Source: Candidatus Aminicenantota bacterium
GTDB taxonomy: Bacteria; Acidobacteriota; Aminicenantia; Aminicenantales; Aminicenantaceae
Assembly: GCA_020348385.1 (NCBI GenBank)
Contig: CP070750.1
Span: 2,178,507 to 2,241,892 of the forward strand
Reading direction: 5' to 3'
DNA: 63,386 bases
Shown one piece after another: positions 8,243 through 17,586 of the stretch. A program made the translations under genes and the position numbers. Positions within the stretch are counted from its first letter, which is position 1. Every line of letters starts with the position of its first letter. The notes under the pieces are model-generated. The model saw only the letters and a list, made by a program, of their open reading frames with translations. It was not told the origin of the DNA and did not search any database.

Positions 8243-8479
8243 CTTGGAGGATATTTAAGCGACATTGAAGATTTAGCCTTCATGAGTCGTCTTTCGAGGG
8301 AAACCAACAGAGTTGAGTCCGAGGACTGTTTGAGCACTGGAACGACCCACGGGATGTGTTGAGAAAAGCCAGGCTTTAAAGTTGAGGAAATGGACAAATG
8401 GGCGCAGTTCCGCAGGACCGAGAAAGGCGAGGAGTGAATGGCGTATAAAATCTTCACGCGAGCGAGAAGATCCTCCAAG
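8243..8479. repeat. Interspersed structured element, copy A (candidate ncRNA)
   Basis: This element fills the 350-base gap between the dipeptidase and permease genes. It is closed by a perfect 10-bp inverted repeat, CTTGGAGGAT (8243-8252) with ATCCTCCAAG (8470-8479). Inside it, GAAGATTT (8267-8274) pairs with AAATCTTC (8448-8455), and CAAC/GTTG (8305-8308/8312-8315) makes a hairpin. Blocks such as GCGCAGTTCCGCAGG, CCGAGAAAG and GAGCACTGGAA recur in copy B at 20141-20365. The closing stems have different sequences in the two copies but keep pairing, which favours selection on structure. A 109-codon open frame on the minus strand here is not conserved in frame in copy B and is judged spurious. 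Which strand is transcribed is unknown. Confidence 0.6.
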
Positions 8480-8485
8480 GCTCTC

Positions 8486-9838
8486 TCAATCGTGACGCAG
8501 GGCCACCACTGGATCCACCCGAGCCGCACGAACAGCCGGGTAAATCCCTGCCATTAAACTGACCAGCATCGCAAACACAATGGCTCCCAAACATAACCAC
8601 CAAGGGAAGCTGAAAAATTGGATAAAGGGAACTCCCTCACCGGTCAAAAAGACATTGACCACCCTGTTTATCAAACCGCTCACAACCCACCCGAGGGCAA
8701 GGCCAAACAAACCGCCGAAGAATCCGATCATGCTGGTCTCGAAGAAAAATATCTTTTTAATATCTTTATCGCTGGCCCCGACAGCCTTCATGATTCCGAT
8801 TTCAGAATACCTCTCCAGGATGGACATCACCATGGTGTTGACTATTCCCAATGCTGCGACAACGATAGCGATCATTCCCACGACAGCCAGCACAGCATCC
8901 ATGATCAAAAAACCCCTCTTCAGCTCTTCGAACTGATCCATCAAAGCAAAAGTCCGGAATCCCATGTTCCTGATTTCGTTCTTAACGGAGTCCACAAACC
9001 GGGGAGAGGTGAGCTTGACATTGACCAAACTGTACCCTTGTCGTCCTGCCGGTGAACGGAAAAGATCCCACAGGTTGGAAAAGGGCAGCTTCTTCAGGTC
9101 CTTTGCCGCATCAGGTGGAACAAAAACATCGCTCCTGAGAAGAGCAGGACCGCCAAATCCCATTCTTTCTGCAATTCCAGCTATTGTGAACGTGTAAGTT
9201 TCCTTGGATAAGGGCAGCTTTTGTCCCTGCAAGAATGAGGATAGATCCATCGGATTGATCTTGCTGAAATCAAAGGAAATGGTGGATACGATGATTTCCT
9301 TTCCGAGGACAGAATCTAAATCTTTCACCTTGAGTCGGTTGAGCAACGAATCGCTGATGATGAGAGAATTTTCCCCGTCCGACACATAGGATTTTCCTGC
9401 GCGAAGTTTGATTAGACGGGAGGAAGCCAATTGGGAAGAGAGAACCTGAATGAGCACAAATTCCTCGTTTTCGTTATACCGAACCGCCGCCGGAAAACAG
9501 ACATCGGCGAACACCACTTCCACACCCCTCATCCGCCGGATCCTTGCCAATGCGCTATCATCGAGAATGGTCTCTAAACCCTTACCTGCCTGAGATTTCT
9601 CATTGCTATCTCCAAAGCCTAGACGGGATAAAGCCGAATCCGTGAAGACAGAAATATAATTGAAAAGTTCCATCTGTGTGAAACTCTCAGAGATGTTTTT
9701 CTGGATTCCCTTGCCGTATGCGATCATACAGACCAAAGCGCCGATTCCGATGATCACGCCGAATGTTGTCAGAAAAGTCCGCAGCTTTCTCCGCCATAGG
9801 TTGGAAAAAGACTGCTCAAAATGATCGGCAAGCTTCAT
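8486..9838 (-). CDS. ABC transporter permease, MacB/FtsX type
   Basis: 450 residues with the MacB layout: a cytoplasmic N-terminus and helix 1 (about 18-45, RTFLTTFGVIIGIGAL), a large periplasmic domain (about 50-310), then three helices of the FtsX domain (about 320-440) ending in GIYPAVRAARVDPVVALRHD-like sequence typical of the family. With the adjacent ATPase it would form a mechanotransmission exporter or lipoprotein-handling pump. Its ATG overlaps the ATPase stop by four bases and has AAGGAAAA upstream. No membrane-fusion protein is encoded nearby, so the cargo and any outer-membrane partner are unknown. Confidence 0.93.
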   Translation of the reverse strand: MKLADHFEQSFSNLWRRKLRTFLTTFGVIIGIGALVCMIAYGKGIQKNISESFTQMELFNYISVFTDSALSRLGFGDSNEKSQAGKGLETILDDSALARIRRMRGVEVVFADVCFPAAVRYNENEEFVLIQVLSSQLASSRLIKLRAGKSYVSDGENSLIISDSLLNRLKVKDLDSVLGKEIIVSTISFDFSKINPMDLSSFLQGQKLPLSKETYTFTIAGIAERMGFGGPALLRSDVFVPPDAAKDLKKLPFSNLWDLFRSPAGRQGYSLVNVKLTSPRFVDSVKNEIRNMGFRTFALMDQFEELKRGFLIMDAVLAVVGMIAIVVAALGIVNTMVMSILERYSEIGIMKAVGASDKDIKKIFFFETSMIGFFGGLFGLALGWVVSGLINRVVNVFLTGEGVPFIQFFSFPWWLCLGAIVFAMLVSLMAGIYPAVRAARVDPVVALRHD

Positions 9839-10539
9839 TCGATATTTTCCTTCCGAATGAGTTCGCCATCACGAAGATGGATAACCATGTTGGCAAATTT
9901 TTTTATCAGCCTTTCTTCGTGAGAGACCATGATCACCGTGATAGACTGATCTTTGTTCAGGTCGGCCAACATATGCACGATTTCCTCTGAGGTCCTGGTA
10001 TCTAGGTTCCCAGTGGGTTCATCTGTCAAAAGGATATTAGGCTGGTTAACAAGAGCTCTGGCAATGGCCACTCTCTGCTGCTCACCGCCAGATAACTCCA
10101 AAGGGCGATGGCTTCCTCGATGACCCAGCCCTACCCTATTAAGCATTTCCAAAGCTCTCTGTTTTCTCTCCTTTTTTGAAACTCCAGAGAAAAGGAGAGG
10201 AAGAGCCACATTTTCCACTGCGGGGAGAGAAGAAATCAGATTGAACGATTGGAAGATCATTCCCACATCGATCCTTCTGTAGCGGGCCAATTCTTCGTTG
10301 TTCATCCGAGAGACGACCTTGCCCTGGGCTTTGATCGTTCCTGAAGTCGGTGTGTCCAGTCCTCCGAGAAGATTCAAGAATGTCGATTTTCCGGAACCCG
10401 ATGGGCCGGTTATTCCCAGGAAAGTCCCCCCGGGAATGCGGAGAGATAGATCTTTTAAGGCTGTGACCCGGACTTTCCCCATGGAATAAATTTTAGAGAG
10501 AGCTTCAGCTTCAATGATGGCAGAGGAATCTGTTACCAC
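9835..10539 (-). CDS. ABC transporter ATPase, LolD/MacB type
   Basis: 234 residues with a complete nucleotide-binding domain: Walker A GPSGSGKST, Q-loop, signature LSGGEQQRV, Walker B ILLTDEPTGNLD and switch His in MVSHEE. The GNLD after Walker B is typical of the LolD/MacB/FtsE branch. Translation starts at a GTG whose codon overlaps the end of the ferritin-like gene; it is coupled to the permease downstream by an ATGA overlap. Confidence 0.95.
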   Translation of the reverse strand: MVTDSSAIIEAEALSKIYSMGKVRVTALKDLSLRIPGGTFLGITGPSGSGKSTFLNLLGGLDTPTSGTIKAQGKVVSRMNNEELARYRRIDVGMIFQSFNLISSLPAVENVALPLLFSGVSKKERKQRALEMLNRVGLGHRGSHRPLELSGGEQQRVAIARALVNQPNILLTDEPTGNLDTRTSEEIVHMLADLNKDQSITVIMVSHEERLIKKFANMVIHLRDGELIRKENIE

Positions 10540-11054
10540 TTCCCGTCCATCTGGAATTCGGCGCTACCCAACCAAAATCCGGAACCCGTAACCGAGTCAT
10601 ACTGGGCTTGAAGAAGGTCGAAATGGAATTTTTCTTCTTCACTGATCTCGAGGAAAATCTTTTTGGCAACAGGATCATCCGTAGCCGCGGCTGCCTCCTG
10701 GAAAAACGTAATGGCGTTGCGTTCTAGCTCCATCCCTATCCGGAGGGCCTCGACTTCGCCTTTTCTATCTTCTTGTTTCATGCTTTCTTTTAATTTTTCG
10801 ACCAGTGGAGCCTCCCCGGAAACATCATCGGGAATGAGATCTTTTTTCCAGTCAGAACCTCCTAGGATTTCATTGAACATCTTGCTGAATGTTTCCAGAT
10901 GTTTAACCTCTTCATCGGCCAAATGTTGGAACATTTTTTTCCCTTTGGGATGATGGGTCACCTCGGCGGCATGGTTGAAGAATTTTCGGCCATTGATTTC
11001 AAGGATGATGGCATCTCTGATTGCGTTTTCGGTATCCTTGCTGATTTTTGACAT
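10533..11054 (-). CDS. Ferritin-like / rubrerythrin-type diiron protein
   Basis: 173 residues forming a four-helix bundle with repeated E...ExxH signatures: ILEINGRKFFNHAAE, ADEEVKHLETF, GMELERNAITFFQEAA and SEEEKFHFDLLQ. These match the rubrerythrin/ferritin-like diiron site (paired Glu and His). There is no C-terminal rubredoxin domain; the protein ends in a short aromatic tail. Relatives handle peroxide or iron in anaerobes. The start has AAAGGAG seven bases upstream. It lies between a creatininase-family gene and the exporter genes, overlapping the ATPase start, so it is in the same transcript. Why a diiron protein travels with this exporter is not clear. Confidence 0.88.
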   Translation of the reverse strand: MSKISKDTENAIRDAIILEINGRKFFNHAAEVTHHPKGKKMFQHLADEEVKHLETFSKMFNEILGGSDWKKDLIPDDVSGEAPLVEKLKESMKQEDRKGEVEALRIGMELERNAITFFQEAAAATDDPVAKKIFLEISEEEKFHFDLLQAQYDSVTGSGFWLGSAEFQMDGKW

Positions 11055-11066
11055 GTGTGTTCTCCT

Positions 11067-11972
11067 TTATTTTTTTTCTTGCAGCACTTGCTTCCAAGTT
11101 TGGATAAAATTCACAGCACTCTCGACCCTCTTGATGATATCCCGTTCTCCGATTTCTTTTGTTGCCAGCTTCGGATCACTGAAGGACCAGACGCCACTGC
11201 TGGAGAGTTGGTGACTTGCCCCACCCTTTCCGGTTTCTTCCGGGGTGGCCAGAAGGCTCCAAAAAATTCCCATCAATTCCGGATGTTTTCTCCCTAACAT
11301 CAGGTATTTTCTCATTTGAGGAGTGAATTGAATTTTGGGTTTCTCTGCCCGATCCATATGAACCAACTCCGGCTCGAGAAAGAGCATTATAGAAGTTTCG
11401 CCAACCCCTGCGTGCTGGTCGAACCAATCTTTCGGTGGTGCCGTTTCTCCACGTGCATAATCCCCTAGGGCTACGGCGATTGCTTCGGTATTGTGGTTAA
11501 TCCTGTGAATAACTTTGCTCTGCACAATGGTATTGCCTCCATGACCATTCAAAAACATAATCCGACGAAATCCATGCTTTATCAGCATCTCCGCTGTTTC
11601 GTACAAAACCTGCTCCATTGTCTCGGGTTTCAAGGACAAAGTTCCGGAAAATCCCGAGTGGTATACGCTGTATCCGGCCAAAACGACGGGAGCTACCAAG
11701 ACACCCGCGCGAGATGAAATCATCTTGGCCATGTCTGTGGCGATGTAAGAGTCGGTCCCGAGGGGCAGGTGAGGGCCGTGCTGTTCGGTAGATCCGATCG
11801 GAATGATGACCATGTCGCTTGCACTCAGGTATTCCTTCACGTCTGTCCAGGTCATCTCTTGGAGGATTAAAGGTTTGGATGCATCCTCTGAATTCCCTGC
11901 CCCTAAAAACAGAAAAATCCCTGATATAAAAAAGACAAGACATCCCCACTCTATTTTCGCTTTTTTTCCCAT
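11067..11972 (-). CDS. Creatininase-family amidohydrolase, exported
   Basis: About 301 residues from the ATG at 11972, chosen because GGGGAGG lies just upstream; open frames to 12011 lack a ribosome site. The N-terminus is a signal segment. The family signature is clear: PIGSTEQHGPHLPLGTD, GHGGN and an acidic HAGVGETS segment, which supply the metal ligands. Members hydrolyse creatinine, formamides or act in mycofactocin-type pathways, so the family name does not fix a substrate. Export to the periplasm is unusual enough to make creatinine metabolism unlikely. It is the first gene of a unit with the ferritin-like protein and the exporter. Confidence 0.88.
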   Translation of the reverse strand: MGKKAKIEWGCLVFFISGIFLFLGAGNSEDASKPLILQEMTWTDVKEYLSASDMVIIPIGSTEQHGPHLPLGTDSYIATDMAKMISSRAGVLVAPVVLAGYSVYHSGFSGTLSLKPETMEQVLYETAEMLIKHGFRRIMFLNGHGGNTIVQSKVIHRINHNTEAIAVALGDYARGETAPPKDWFDQHAGVGETSIMLFLEPELVHMDRAEKPKIQFTPQMRKYLMLGRKHPELMGIFWSLLATPEETGKGGASHQLSSSGVWSFSDPKLATKEIGERDIIKRVESAVNFIQTWKQVLQEKK

Positions 11973-12044
11973 AAATCCTCCCCTTTTCATTTTGTTATTT
12001 GCGACGCTCATGACCTTTTATTCTAGTCGTTTCAACCCCGCATT

Positions 12045-13007
12045 TCAATTTTTGAGGACATAAAAATCCCTCTTTCTTTTTTTGTCCTGATATATTCTGA
12101 AATCGATAACTTTGTATTTGCGTTCCAAAAGTTTTTGGAACACTTCCCTCGTTTCCAGCCGCCAATCTAGCGGGATTTTCCGGACTTCTTCATCGGGGAC
12201 ATCTGTCTGTTTGATCATCCTATAGAAATCAAACGGAATCTCTACCAGCGCGTATTCCTGATCCCAGTCTGGATGGGTATCTGAAATAATCTCTAGCCTG
12301 ACAGGACCACTGCGACCCTGTATTTCGGATATTTCTGAACGGATCACAAGGAGGTCAGACTTAACGAGATGATCGAGATCATACGAAGGTCTGCGAACGT
12401 CTTTCGTTAAATCCCACGATACAAACAACCGGTCGCTGGGCACATCGACCCTGTTCAAATCACCCCCAAAGTCCTGGTAATAAGCTTCTCTATATTCGAC
12501 AACCTCCATCCCGAAACGATGGATGTTGCGGTAGGCATTCACCCCAACCAACGGATCATAAGTGCATGTGATGGTATCCACCCCGAATACTTCATGGACC
12601 ACCTTTTTCTGGAATTCCTTTATCAACAAGCCCAAACCCAAGTCTTGAAAATCCTTTTTCACACCCAAGTATTGGGAATAAAAAAGGAAATTTGCCGCTG
12701 ACCGGAAACCCAATTCCTTGTCCCGAATCCCCACAAACCCGTACGAAAATCCCACAAGATGATCTCTGTCTTTCGGGAACTCTCCCTTTTCATCCTCAAG
12801 AAAAACACCCGTGAAAAGACTACTTCCTCTATCAAAATAGTTCTCGCAAAGCATGTTGCGCACTCCGGCCATTTGATCGGTGGGGTCCTTCCAGATTTCT
12901 TGCCTCAAATCCTCATACTTTTGGTAATCATCCTTGTCGTGGGACACTTCAACGGAAAACAGGTATCTTTTCCCTTTGATGACATGTACGGTATCTAGAT
13001 TATTCAT
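12045..13007 (-). CDS. Predicted GNAT-superfamily acetyltransferase (COG3375-like)
   Basis: 320 residues, soluble, with no signal peptide. The central part resembles a GNAT fold: a beta-strand with LVGFSYGFVG, then LGVKKDFQDLGLGLLIKEFQ, which looks like the acetyl-CoA-binding motif A (Q/R-x-x-G-x-G/A), then TCTYDPLVGVNAYRNIHRFG. This pattern recalls the predicted acetyltransferases of COG3375. The C-terminal 120 residues carry no motif that I recognise. Substrate is unknown. It is transcribed in the same direction as the creatininase unit, 73 bases upstream of it. Confidence 0.65.
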   Translation of the reverse strand: MNNLDTVHVIKGKRYLFSVEVSHDKDDYQKYEDLRQEIWKDPTDQMAGVRNMLCENYFDRGSSLFTGVFLEDEKGEFPKDRDHLVGFSYGFVGIRDKELGFRSAANFLFYSQYLGVKKDFQDLGLGLLIKEFQKKVVHEVFGVDTITCTYDPLVGVNAYRNIHRFGMEVVEYREAYYQDFGGDLNRVDVPSDRLFVSWDLTKDVRRPSYDLDHLVKSDLLVIRSEISEIQGRSGPVRLEIISDTHPDWDQEYALVEIPFDFYRMIKQTDVPDEEVRKIPLDWRLETREVFQKLLERKYKVIDFRIYQDKKRKRDFYVLKN

Positions 13008-13375
13008 GATCGAGAGCTCTTTTTCTCCATCAGTCCAAGGTCATTCTATCGAATCAATCCCACTCTATGCAAGACACTGAAGCATCCTTCATTCCTTTTC
13101 ATTACTGGCAGCTTAGGATAAAAAGCAAGCAAGCTGGTCAGCAAGGCATCCGGAGGCGAGCAGACATGGTTCCCTTATTGTCCTCTCTGAAAACGAGATG
13201 GAAAATTCACGACCTGACGAATCAGCTCGGTCAACTTCCTTTAACAGTAAGACTGGAAATGGAAATAAGGATACGTCCATAAGACACCCTCCGTTGAAAA
13301 AAAAGCATGTTTGGTATATGGTAATTTTCTGCATGATAAAAAAAGACACTTTCACAAACCAAAAGGAGATATGAA
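13008..13375. other. Divergent intergenic region, no gene seen
   Basis: 368 bases between the divergent GNAT-like and PHP genes. Nothing coding is visible. A weak minus-strand promoter (TTGCAT, 18 bases, TAGAAT) may serve the GNAT-like gene. On the plus strand AAAGGAGATATGAA precedes the PHP start, and TTGAAA with an AT-rich region lies about 90 bases upstream. Confidence 0.3.
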
Positions 13376-15874
13376 ATGAAGAAATTTTTTATCTCATGCT
13401 TATCTGTGATGCTGATCACAGGATCTTTTCTTCTGAGCCAAGAAATCACCATGCAGAAAATAACAGAAAAAAGCGATCTTCCCGAAGGTTTCTGTACAGC
13501 GTTCGAAGATGGCGATTATCTTGTCTCGGATGGAAAATACCTGATCCTGATCGGGGGTACATCCAGGAATCTTCAAACCGTCCTCAATTATCCAGCAGGC
13601 GATGCGATGGGCTGCATCATCGGGTTTGTTCCTGCCGGTAAAAACTTGGTAGGAAACGTGCTCTTGGGCGCACCCATCGTTCGGATCGATGGTGAAAGAC
13701 AAGAGGTCCCCTACAGCTCAATCAAGCCTGTGTCGTCACAGGGAGCAGAGGGAACCTCGGTCATCGAGGCCGTCGCTCCATACGAAGGGGACGACGGAGC
13801 AAAAGCTTTTATCACTACCCAATACCGGTTTTTGTCCCAATCAGGAACGATCGAAATAAAATCCAGCATCAAAAACACAGGAAATTCTATGATAGAGGAC
13901 CTTTCATTTTCTTTGTATCTCAGCGCCATGCACAGCTATTCCTTCAGTCCTTTTCACTGGGAGAAGCATGCAGACTTGAACTTCAGGATTTACCCGAAAA
14001 AGGGTCATTTTTTGGGATTTCTAAATCAAAATCCCCTCAATTTTGATGAGGGTCCGATTCCCGGAACATTGGAACCAGGGGAATCTTTTGGTGTCCAGTA
14101 TGTGCTCTTGACCGATTTTGACGGAGGAAAACTGCTGCAGGATCTTTATGAAACCCTGGATATTCCTATCGAAAAAGCGGCCATCTATTTCGAAGCCCAG
14201 GATAGAGACACAACAGAAATCATCATCGAAGATATTCTCTCCCGATCGGTGTTTTATCGAACATTCTTGGAAGAACCATTCTCTCTGGAAATTCCTCTCC
14301 CTCCGGGACTCTACAGCGTGACTGCCAATTTTTTCCCAGCTGTCGTTGAGGAATTATTCCTGGTCGAAGACGGCCAGGAAAATCGCTGCATCTTGAATGA
14401 TCCGCCACACGGTACACTCACGATCAAAATCCAAAACAGAGACGGCCAGTACGTCCCAGGAAGAGTCACCTTCATCGGTCTCGATCCGACTAGATCGCCT
14501 TATGTTGAGCCTGAAAACCCCATAGAGTCAGGAAGAGGTTGGGAAACCTACAAAAACTCCTGCTTCCCTGATGAGGAAGGACTAGAGATCAAACTTCCTA
14601 TAGGCAACTATCTCATTTATGCATCCCGAGGCCCGGAATACACGTTGGAAACCAAAATTGTCGAAATCTTCCAGGATGATTCCAAGGAACTGGTCTTCAG
14701 GATAGACAAGGTGGTCAACACAGAAAATCTCATCTCCGTTGATCCCCATATGCACACCATCTATTCTGATGGGAGGATGGACATCGCGGAAAGGATCAAA
14801 TCCGTCGTGGCCGAAGGTGTGGATGTGGCGGTGGCTACCGATCACAATTATATCAATGATTACCAACCAACATTGCATAAGCTCGGTTTGAATAAATACC
14901 TTGCCACCATCGTGGGAAATGAGGTGACCAAGGGGGGTGTTATTCACTATAACACATATCCTCTTCTTCGCAGAGAGAATGAACCGAATAATGGAGCGAT
15001 AAATCCGCGAAGAGAAACCGCCACACCGATGTTCCAAGACAGCCGGAAAAAGGATCCCGAGGCATTGCTGCAAGTAAACCACCCTCGATCCGGAAGAATC
15101 GGGTACTTCAACAATTTTGCCCTCGATCCGGAATTAGCATCCACTGCCGATGAGAATCTCGATCTGAATTTTGATGTATTGGAAGCCCTGAACGGGCCCT
15201 ATTTTTATTCTAACAATGAACAAGCTATCACAGATTGGCTCAACCTGATGAACCGAGGTTATTTTTTCCCGATCGTGGCCTCTTCGGACAGCCATACCAT
15301 CGACGGGGGACAACCCGGTTATTCCCGGACTTATGTTTACTATAACGGAGAAAAAGGAGATAACCTGGAGATATCATCCCTTATCCGAGCGATGAAAAAA
15401 GGCCATTCATTCGCGACGAACGGGCCTCTTGTGGATTTAAAAATAAACGGAACGCATATCCCGGGCGACTCTTTCACAAATAGGGATGGAAAAGTAGAAA
15501 TCCAGATTAAGGTGGAGAGTGCACCCTGGATTTCGGTCGGAGAGGTCAGGTTGATCATAAACGGCAAAAGAAAAATTGTATTCCCTGTCGAATACCAGGA
15601 CAATCCCATCATGAAGTTTTCCGGAAATATCTCTTTGCCTATTGAGAAGGATTGTTATATCGCGGCAGAGGTCCTGGGAGACAAAAGCCTGTTTCCCGTC
15701 CATCAGGCCAGGGCCAGGTATGGGCTGCAGAAAAATGCCACGCTTCCGTATGCCGTAACCAACCCTATTTTTATCGATACGGACGGGAACGGGAAGTTCG
15801 ATCCCCCCCTACCCAAAATCATCCGTTCGTTAGAGGCTTCAGTGATAGAGATGAGGGATGGGTCCGTCAAGTAA
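13376..15874 (+). CDS. Exported CehA/McbA-family PHP metallohydrolase
   Basis: 832 residues with a Sec signal (1-21). The N-terminal 440 residues are beta-rich and carry a probable carboxypeptidase-regulatory-like segment. A PHP metallohydrolase domain follows: HMHTIYSDG at about 458-466, TDHN at about 488-491, NHPR at about 568-571 and SSDSHT at about 636-641, all metal-binding motifs. The C-terminal beta domain (about 690-832) also has sugar/lectin-like character. This layout matches CehA/McbA-type proteins, some of which act on carbamates, phosphodiesters or other exported substrates. AAAGGAG precedes the ATG. It is the first gene of a plus-strand run. Confidence 0.85.
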   Translation: MKKFFISCLSVMLITGSFLLSQEITMQKITEKSDLPEGFCTAFEDGDYLVSDGKYLILIGGTSRNLQTVLNYPAGDAMGCIIGFVPAGKNLVGNVLLGAPIVRIDGERQEVPYSSIKPVSSQGAEGTSVIEAVAPYEGDDGAKAFITTQYRFLSQSGTIEIKSSIKNTGNSMIEDLSFSLYLSAMHSYSFSPFHWEKHADLNFRIYPKKGHFLGFLNQNPLNFDEGPIPGTLEPGESFGVQYVLLTDFDGGKLLQDLYETLDIPIEKAAIYFEAQDRDTTEIIIEDILSRSVFYRTFLEEPFSLEIPLPPGLYSVTANFFPAVVEELFLVEDGQENRCILNDPPHGTLTIKIQNRDGQYVPGRVTFIGLDPTRSPYVEPENPIESGRGWETYKNSCFPDEEGLEIKLPIGNYLIYASRGPEYTLETKIVEIFQDDSKELVFRIDKVVNTENLISVDPHMHTIYSDGRMDIAERIKSVVAEGVDVAVATDHNYINDYQPTLHKLGLNKYLATIVGNEVTKGGVIHYNTYPLLRRENEPNNGAINPRRETATPMFQDSRKKDPEALLQVNHPRSGRIGYFNNFALDPELASTADENLDLNFDVLEALNGPYFYSNNEQAITDWLNLMNRGYFFPIVASSDSHTIDGGQPGYSRTYVYYNGEKGDNLEISSLIRAMKKGHSFATNGPLVDLKINGTHIPGDSFTNRDGKVEIQIKVESAPWISVGEVRLIINGKRKIVFPVEYQDNPIMKFSGNISLPIEKDCYIAAEVLGDKSLFPVHQARARYGLQKNATLPYAVTNPIFIDTDGNGKFDPPLPKIIRSLEASVIEMRDGSVK

Positions 15875-16547
15875 CGAGAACTCGATCTTCCCGGATTCAA
15901 AGCCGGAATCAAAATATCCGCCTTGGATAAAAACCTTCCTTTTTGCTCTCCAGATCTCATTTGTTTTGGCGTTGCTGATCGTATGGATCACCTCGAACAG
16001 CCTCCAAGAAAGCAAAAGCCTATGGGTGCTCTTTTTCTACAGTTTTCCATCCGAGTTCCTTATTGCTACTGTACCTCATGAGCCAGTTCTTCTGTATTTT
16101 GGAAAATTCTATCAACCCCTCACAGTCGCTCTTGTCGCCATTCCCAGCACGCTGCTTACCGAGATATTGAATTACTCTACCTTCAAATTTATAACGGATT
16201 TGAGGATCTTCACCAAACTGAAGGAAAAAAAGGCTATCCACAAAACAGTCCAATTCTTCAACAAAGCCCCATTCGGAACCCTTTGGGTTGCAGGAATCAC
16301 TCCGATCCCGTTTTATCCTCTGCGTTTTTTGGTCGTGCTCGCAAGATATCCCATACATAAATATATCTTAGCTGTTTTCCTCTCCCGTTTTCCAAGATTT
16401 ATCATCCTTGCGTATGTCGGATACAAGATACAAATCCCCGATTATTTGCTGATCGCTCTGTTTGTTGCCTTGATTGCCATCGCAAATATATCCATTTTGC
16501 GAAGTTTGCGAACCCAAAAAAGAAAAGGAAAACCCGATGCTGCCTAA
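15858..16547 (+). CDS. VTT/DedA-type integral membrane protein
   Basis: 229 residues with about five hydrophobic segments. The motif PLRFLVVLARYP followed by LSRFPRFIILAYVG matches the SNARE-associated (VTT) domain, with a re-entrant GTLWVAGITPIPFYP loop ahead of it. Members act as lipid scramblases or flippases or in small-molecule uptake. The start lies inside the end of the PHP gene (17-base overlap), so translation is probably coupled. The following epimerase start overlaps its end, making a tight three-gene unit. Confidence 0.75.
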   Translation: MGPSSNENSIFPDSKPESKYPPWIKTFLFALQISFVLALLIVWITSNSLQESKSLWVLFFYSFPSEFLIATVPHEPVLLYFGKFYQPLTVALVAIPSTLLTEILNYSTFKFITDLRIFTKLKEKKAIHKTVQFFNKAPFGTLWVAGITPIPFYPLRFLVVLARYPIHKYILAVFLSRFPRFIILAYVGYKIQIPDYLLIALFVALIAIANISILRSLRTQKRKGKPDAA

Positions 16548-17508
16548 AGCCCTTATCACTGGAGCCACAGGATTTATCGGGAGTCACCTATTGGAAACTC
16601 TGGTAGAAAAAAAATGGGATATCACCTGCTTGGTCAGGCCACAAAGCCAGACAGGCGAAATAGAAAAAATGCCAGTGCGTATCCTTCGAGGCCCGATGGA
16701 TAGTCAAGACGTACTGGAAAGTGCAGTGGAGGATCAGGATTACATATTCCATCTGGCAGCCCGGATTCGTCCCGCTCCTCCCGAAATCTACGATAAGGCC
16801 AATTACCGATTGACCAGAAACTTGGCAAACGCCTGTCTCCGCAAAAATCCAGGAGTTTATCGTTTTGTGTACGTCTCATCGATATCTGTCGGAGGTCCGA
16901 CTTCTCTTGGGCAGTATTTAGATGAAACACGACCCCCAAATCCTGCATCAGAATATGGCCGGACAAAGCTCAAGGGAGAACAAGCGCTAAAGGAAATATG
17001 GGACAAACTTCCCGCAACCATTATCCGTCCGCCAAACGTATATGGAGCTCGGCAACAAGAGACCGAAATCTTGGTCAAGCTCATTCGCAAGCGTATCGTG
17101 CCTCTTCTAAAAGAGGAGGGAAAAACCACAAGCTTAATTTACATCAAAGATTTAATCAGGGGTATTCTCCTGGCTGCGGAATCCTCTGAGGCTCGGAGCC
17201 ATACATACTACCTGACTGATGGGGAAGGATATTCATGGAGAGAAATTATCCTCACCCTCAAGAAGACAGTTCTGGGCAATTCCTTTTATCTCCCGATTCC
17301 CGAAAATCTCATTTATTCCTTGGCCTGGTTTGCGGATATCCTCCGAGCTGCAGGATGGAGAAAACTCTATTTCGGACGGCAAGTTTGGAATGCCATGGTA
17401 AAAACGCGCTGGCTTTTTTCCTCATCTAGGGCAGAAAAAGAATTATCCTTCCGGCCACATTACAAAATAGATGCCGGATTCAAAGATATGCTCAATCCCT
17501 GCGATTGA
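16537..17508 (+). CDS. NAD(P)-dependent epimerase/dehydratase (extended SDR)
   Basis: About 323 residues from the ATG at 16537, chosen for the AAAAGGAAAA ribosome site and because the glycine motif then sits at the N-terminus (TGATGFIGSH, residues 9-18). The active-site pair is YGRTK (Tyr140, Lys144), with Ser in YVSSISVGG. The C-terminal half fits sugar-nucleotide or sterol/dihydroflavonol-type extended SDRs; the sequence alone does not say which. It overlaps the VTT gene by 11 bases and precedes a lipid kinase gene, so an envelope-lipid or sugar role is plausible. Confidence 0.88.
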   Translation: MLPKALITGATGFIGSHLLETLVEKKWDITCLVRPQSQTGEIEKMPVRILRGPMDSQDVLESAVEDQDYIFHLAARIRPAPPEIYDKANYRLTRNLANACLRKNPGVYRFVYVSSISVGGPTSLGQYLDETRPPNPASEYGRTKLKGEQALKEIWDKLPATIIRPPNVYGARQQETEILVKLIRKRIVPLLKEEGKTTSLIYIKDLIRGILLAAESSEARSHTYYLTDGEGYSWREIILTLKKTVLGNSFYLPIPENLIYSLAWFADILRAAGWRKLYFGRQVWNAMVKTRWLFSSSRAEKELSFRPHYKIDAGFKDMLNPCD

Positions 17509-17586
17509 ATCAATTATTTCTGTTTACGAAGCTCGGTAATTCTGTCAAAATAAAGTGTCATCTCTTCTCCTTTGGGACAAAAACGC

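Noticed and set aside
8200..8529. A 109-codon open frame on the minus strand across repeat copy A
   Set aside because: Copy B has insertions and deletions that change the frame relative to this one, so the shared sequence is not conserved as protein. The frame also overlaps the end of the permease gene.
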